Made by a program: the position numbers and the translations under genes. Positions 60,861 to 64,000 of a stretch of DNA of 64,000 nt are shown here, one piece after another. The notes beneath the pieces are model-generated. The model searched no databases. It was not told the DNA's origin and was given only the letters and a program-made list of their open reading frames with translations. Source of the DNA: Gliomastix tumulicola (taxonomy: Eukaryota > Ascomycota > Sordariomycetes > Hypocreales > Bionectriaceae); assembly GCA_001599755.1 (NCBI GenBank), contig BCHX01000002.1:4880330-4944329 (forward strand). The letters run 5' to 3'. Positions within the stretch are counted from its first letter, which is position 1; each line of letters begins with the position of its first letter.

Positions 60861-61495
60861 TGCGATTAGATCTGTAATTAGCTGACGTCGAGTGCTATCA
60901 TGAAATTTTGCTATCTATCACGAGGTTATCAAGACCTGCGACCTCGCAACTGCTTTTCAATGCCGCTAACTGAGCTAACGCCCGTGGTCGAACTCAACCT
61001 CGGATCGTACGAGTATTAGCAGGGTCCTAGACTGCGTCAGCGGAACTTAGCGCCGGAAGAGCTTCCAGTAGAACCATGCAGGCCTATCTTAGTGCCATTG
61101 GAGCTGTTCAGCGGACTTGTCAATAGGTGGGTAGGCTTGAGCAGCATTCCTTACTACCCGATTCAGTAGTAAGGGAGCCACGAGTCAGGGATGCAGACGT
61201 ACCTCCGCATCCAGACAAAAGCTATTATGTGCATGGCATTTTATCAATCTGCTCAAACTGGCTCCCGAATTTGGTTGCGTGACCATTATCGAAATGAGTT
61301 AGCTCTTCGGTGATCTGGATCCCGAGCGACGGCATCTGGCGGGATTCAAGACGAACTTTTAAACGTCACTCCCTGACTCCCTGACCCTGTTGATATCGCG
61401 GATTCGACTTATCACCCCTCAGCCCTTCAATAGTGACCCCTACCTCTGCCCCTGTCCGACTACGACCTTTAGCTTTTCCACACGACACGTGCAAA
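60861..61495. promoter_or_regulatory. Shared divergent promoter region of amine oxidase and SDR
   Basis: 635 bp between start codons, with no ORF. A tRNA-like relic (60935-61000) was considered and not accepted. The repeated word ACTCCCTGA occurs twice at about 61369-61386, ~110 bp before the SDR start. Confidence 0.45.
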
Positions 61496-62394
61496 ATGCC
61501 TGACTTCGCAGGTCTCGAGCTCTCTGGCAAGGTGGCCATTGTCACTGGTGCCTCGCGGTACGTTTCTGCGACAACAACGACATACAGGACATCGCGACTG
61601 ATATCTTTCTAGCGGCCTTGGTGCTGGTATCGCTGTCCTCCTGGGCAAGCGCGGTGCCAACGTCGTCGTCAACTATGTCTCCCCCGGCAGCCGCGAGCGC
61701 GCCGAGAAGGTGGCCAAGGAGATCGAGGCCAATGGCACCAAGGCAATCGTCGTCCAGGCCGACGTGAGCAAGCCCTCGGAAGCACCCAAGCTCGTCGACG
61801 CCGCACTCGAGATCAGCACGACCGGCAAGATCGAGATCCTCATCCACAAGTACACTGCTCCCTCTACACAATACCTAGATCGCGGAATGTGCTAACACTC
61901 GCCCCAACAGCGCCGCGCAAGGCAACGAGGCGAACCTAGTCGACACGACCGAAGACTTCTACGACCGCCACTTCGACGCCAACGTCAAGGGCCCCATCTT
62001 CCTCACCAAGGCCGTCGAGCCGCACCTGCCCAAGGGCGGCCGCATCGTCTTCATCTCCTCGGCGGGCGCGCGTCTCGGCGTGGCAGGACAGACCGTCTAC
62101 GCCGCCACCAAGGCCGCCAACGAGGCCCTGGCGCGCGTCTGGGCCAAGGAGCTCGGCCAGTCGCACGGCATCACGGTCAACAGCGTCAACCCGGGCCCGA
62201 TCGCCACGGACCAGTGGTTCCAGAGCGACGAGCAGTTCCTCAAGGATATGCAGCCGCTGATCGACTCGACGCCCGCGGCGGCGCGTGTCGGCGAGGTCAA
62301 TGATATTGCGCCCCTCGTGGCGTTCCTGTGCTCTGATGACGCGCGGTGGACGACGGGTGCTACGCTTTCGGCCAACGGTGGACTGTACAATTAG
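61496..62394 (+). CDS. Short-chain dehydrogenase/reductase
   Basis: Three exons: 61496-61557, 61613-61849 and 61911-62394, giving 260 residues. The classical SDR elements are all present: TGASRGLG cofactor motif completed by the first splice, an acidic ADVSKPSE strand end, HNAAQGNEA (NAAG-like) completed by the second splice, the catalytic serine in IVFISSAGA, YAATK (YxxxK) followed by AANEALARVWAKELG, and NPGPIATD. Tyr, Lys and Ser are all in place. The NVVVNY segment after the second strand lacks an acidic residue, which hints at NADPH. It is similar to 3-oxoacyl reductases and versicolorin-type reductases; the substrate is unknown. Divergence from an amine oxidase suggests it could reduce the resulting carbonyl. 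Confidence 0.93.
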
Positions 62395-62851
62395 AAAAGC
62401 AGATTCCGTAGCAGAAATGAAAACGTAGTTTCCAATGAAATGGCGATGATTTGTCGATCTGAATCCGCACCGAGGGAAGAGATCTGGCTGCAGTGAACTG
62501 TCCAGTATGTCGGCCCGAGAGTCTCCGCACACTCGCACTTGCAGTCATGACTCGCCACAACAAAACCAGCGCGCAACGGCCATTCCTTGGGGTCGCTTTG
62601 GGTTCCCTCTAACATGCACTAGAATGCCCCTCTTTCTCCTCACCCAAGCCTGAACGGCACCCCCTCCATTGATCCCCATGACCCCGTTGCGATAGCCACT
62701 GCTCCGGTATCCGGTCGAGCTGGTCAGACCCCTGTCAACTGATAAGTCTCGGGCTGTGGTTGTTGGCCGTGCCCCGGTCGTGCAGTCCTGGGGGAACCAC
62801 CCATCCTCCATCCACAGAGGAGCTCACCGTCAGCATCGACATCATTTCGCC
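62395..62851. other. Intergenic region without recognised gene
   Basis: 3' end of the SDR gene and promoter of the transcription-factor gene. Nothing else seen. Confidence 0.45.
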
Positions 62852-64000
62852 ATGACCGGCAACACAGGTTCAAACAAGCAGGCAGATTCGTCGCAGACTG
62901 TCAAGCAGCCGCGCGAGTTCAAATTCGTCGGCAGCTATTGTCGTAAGCGTCGGCGTCGAGGGCCTCCCAACACGACAACCGCCGATGGACAGCCAAGCCC
63001 CCCGACGACCTCGGCCTCCTCGACGCGATCATCAAATCGTCCTTCTTCAGGCTCAACAGCAGCCAAAGGGAGCGCGTCCAGGTCTTCTCGGGCCAACAGG
63101 CCCAGTACCGCCGCTACAAGTACCACTTCGCGCCCAAGCGCAGTCGACAATCAGCAGCCGGCAGGCGACGCGACAGTCACGGTTGCACCAGAGGCTGAGG
63201 TTCTCTTCGACAATGCGACCATCACAGTCGCTCCGCAACCTTCTGATGACGTGGGACAGATGCCAGTCGTCACGGACGATGTCGACGTCGATGTCAACCG
63301 GCTGGTCGAGGCGATGGGTGCTTCCTACGACAACCTACTAAACCCTTTTCTCTACCCCTCAAACCAGTTTCTTCTACCCACTGAGCAGCTCGGCTTTCCA
63401 AATCCTCAGATACCGCTATTTCTGGAATCTGGAACCGATCACATGACCTTTGGCGACTCTTCGATGGACGAAGACTCATCAATTGCCGGGACGGCTGGCC
63501 CTCGGTCGAATCATCACGACGGGCCGGATGCAGAGGAGGAGGAAGTACAGGGGCAAAATGGGGAGTTTCCGACAGCGGACCAGTACATGGAAGGCATCAG
63601 TTTGCCTTCCAATATCAGCTACGCGATAACGCAGCTGCTAAATCGCTGTACGCCTACATGCCACGCGAGACCTTGATTCTTTTACTGACAGAAAGCTTTG
63701 CAGATGATCAAGAGTTCTGCGTCATGCCGCTGACGCATGATTTCGAGGCCAACCCCTTCAGATTCGACGCCGAGACGCGACGCGGATCACAGCTCCTCCT
63801 TCACTGCATCCTTGCCCTCTCATACAAGCACATCAACCGCGACAATGGAAGCTGCGCGTACGAAGCCAAAGCGCACAAGCGGCAGGCGTTTCGCATGCTG
63901 AGGCAATTTGAAAGCGGCGATAGTCCGTCGCCGATCGAAGTCAGCTTTCTAGATGCCATTCTTGTCTTGATGACGCTAGATGTGAGATTACGATATCCGT
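62852..64000 (+). CDS. Fungal transcription-factor-like protein, 3' end outside window
   Basis: The most secure part is the exon from 63601 to 63981, reading FAFQYQLRDNAAAKSLYAYM, then EFCVMPLTHDFEANPFRFDAE, LLLHCILALSYKHINRDNG and AHKRQAFRMLRQFE. This is the start of a fungal-specific TF domain (PF11951-like). It joins to upstream coding sequence over a 56-nt intron (63545-63600). A GTGAGA donor at 63982 begins the next intron. The 5' part is ambiguous: from the ATG at 62852 (MTGNTGSNKQ...) the frame runs straight to 63544 but is low-complexity Ser/Thr-rich. Alternatively a 50-nt intron (GTAAGC...GGACAG, ~62943-62992) gives a richer sequence (LLDAIIKSSFFRLNSSQRER...YRRYKYHF) that then needs another intron near 63170-63230. 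No Zn2Cys6 motif is visible in either model. Confidence 0.7.

Noticed and set aside
60935..61000. Minus-strand tRNA-like sequence with an A-box match (TTAGCTCAGTTAGCGG)
   Set aside because: The B box is disrupted and no acceptor stem forms; likely a tRNA pseudogene, not supported enough to list.
1..64000. CRISPR arrays, prophage or bacterial operons
   Set aside because: No regularly spaced direct repeats; spliceosomal introns and gene content are fungal throughout.
1..64000. Complete transposable elements
   Set aside because: No reverse transcriptase, integrase or transposase motif was seen in any open frame; only small unidentified inserts at 16.8-17.8 kb.

Overview
The window is nuclear DNA of a filamentous ascomycete. 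Most genes carry short GT-AG introns (about 48-86 nt) with CTAAC/CTGAC-like branch points. The gene content is typical of a plant-associated Pezizomycotina species: a multimodular NRPS, secreted carbohydrate-active enzymes (GH115, PL9), a secreted GMC oxidoreductase, a NACHT-WD40 protein and small cysteine-rich secreted proteins. A Sordariomycete is plausible, but the genus cannot be fixed from sequence alone. All intron and exon borders were read by eye; joined lengths divide by three wherever a full model is given, but individual positions may be off by 1-2 bases.

Layout. 1-13.3 kb: the 3' part of a giant intronless NRPS with four complete A-T-C modules and a terminal condensation domain, predicted to release a cyclic peptide. 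13.5-18.8 kb: a small GPI-anchor-like secreted protein, an APH-type kinase, and a tandemly duplicated small poly-Q gene whose second copy has decayed. 18.9-26.7 kb: GH115 alpha-glucuronidase, a divergent FAH-family hydrolase/MFS transporter pair, and an ankyrin protein. 27-34 kb is gene-poor: an intron-containing tRNA, a cupin gene with a probable 5' frameshift, an unknown ORF with an undetermined base, a broken HET-domain gene, a small secreted protein gene killed by stop codons of CpA-to-TpA type, and an intact 14-cysteine secreted protein. 34.2-38 kb: a GMC oxidoreductase and a PL9 pectate lyase, tail to tail.

39.4-64 kb: a trypsin-like protein; a D-amino-acid oxidase (C-terminal SRL, peroxisomal) divergent from an APC-family permease; acetyl-CoA synthetase; a membrane protein; a NACHT-WD40 STAND protein; a Rid-family protein lacking the canonical arginine; a hexapeptide acetyltransferase; a flavin amine oxidase (C-terminal SRL) divergent from a short-chain dehydrogenase; and a fungal transcription factor cut by the window end.

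The most suggestive functional grouping is at 41-64 kb: amine and amino-acid uptake and oxidation, acetate activation, an acetyltransferase, a Rid-family protein and a regulator. It may be a peroxisome-linked nitrogen/amine catabolic neighbourhood, but that is inference from proximity. The most tangible sequence-level observations are the decayed secreted-protein gene at 30.7 kb, the degenerate tandem duplication at 16.4-18.3 kb, the A1/A4 versus A2/A3 pairing in the NRPS, and the anomalous tRNA.
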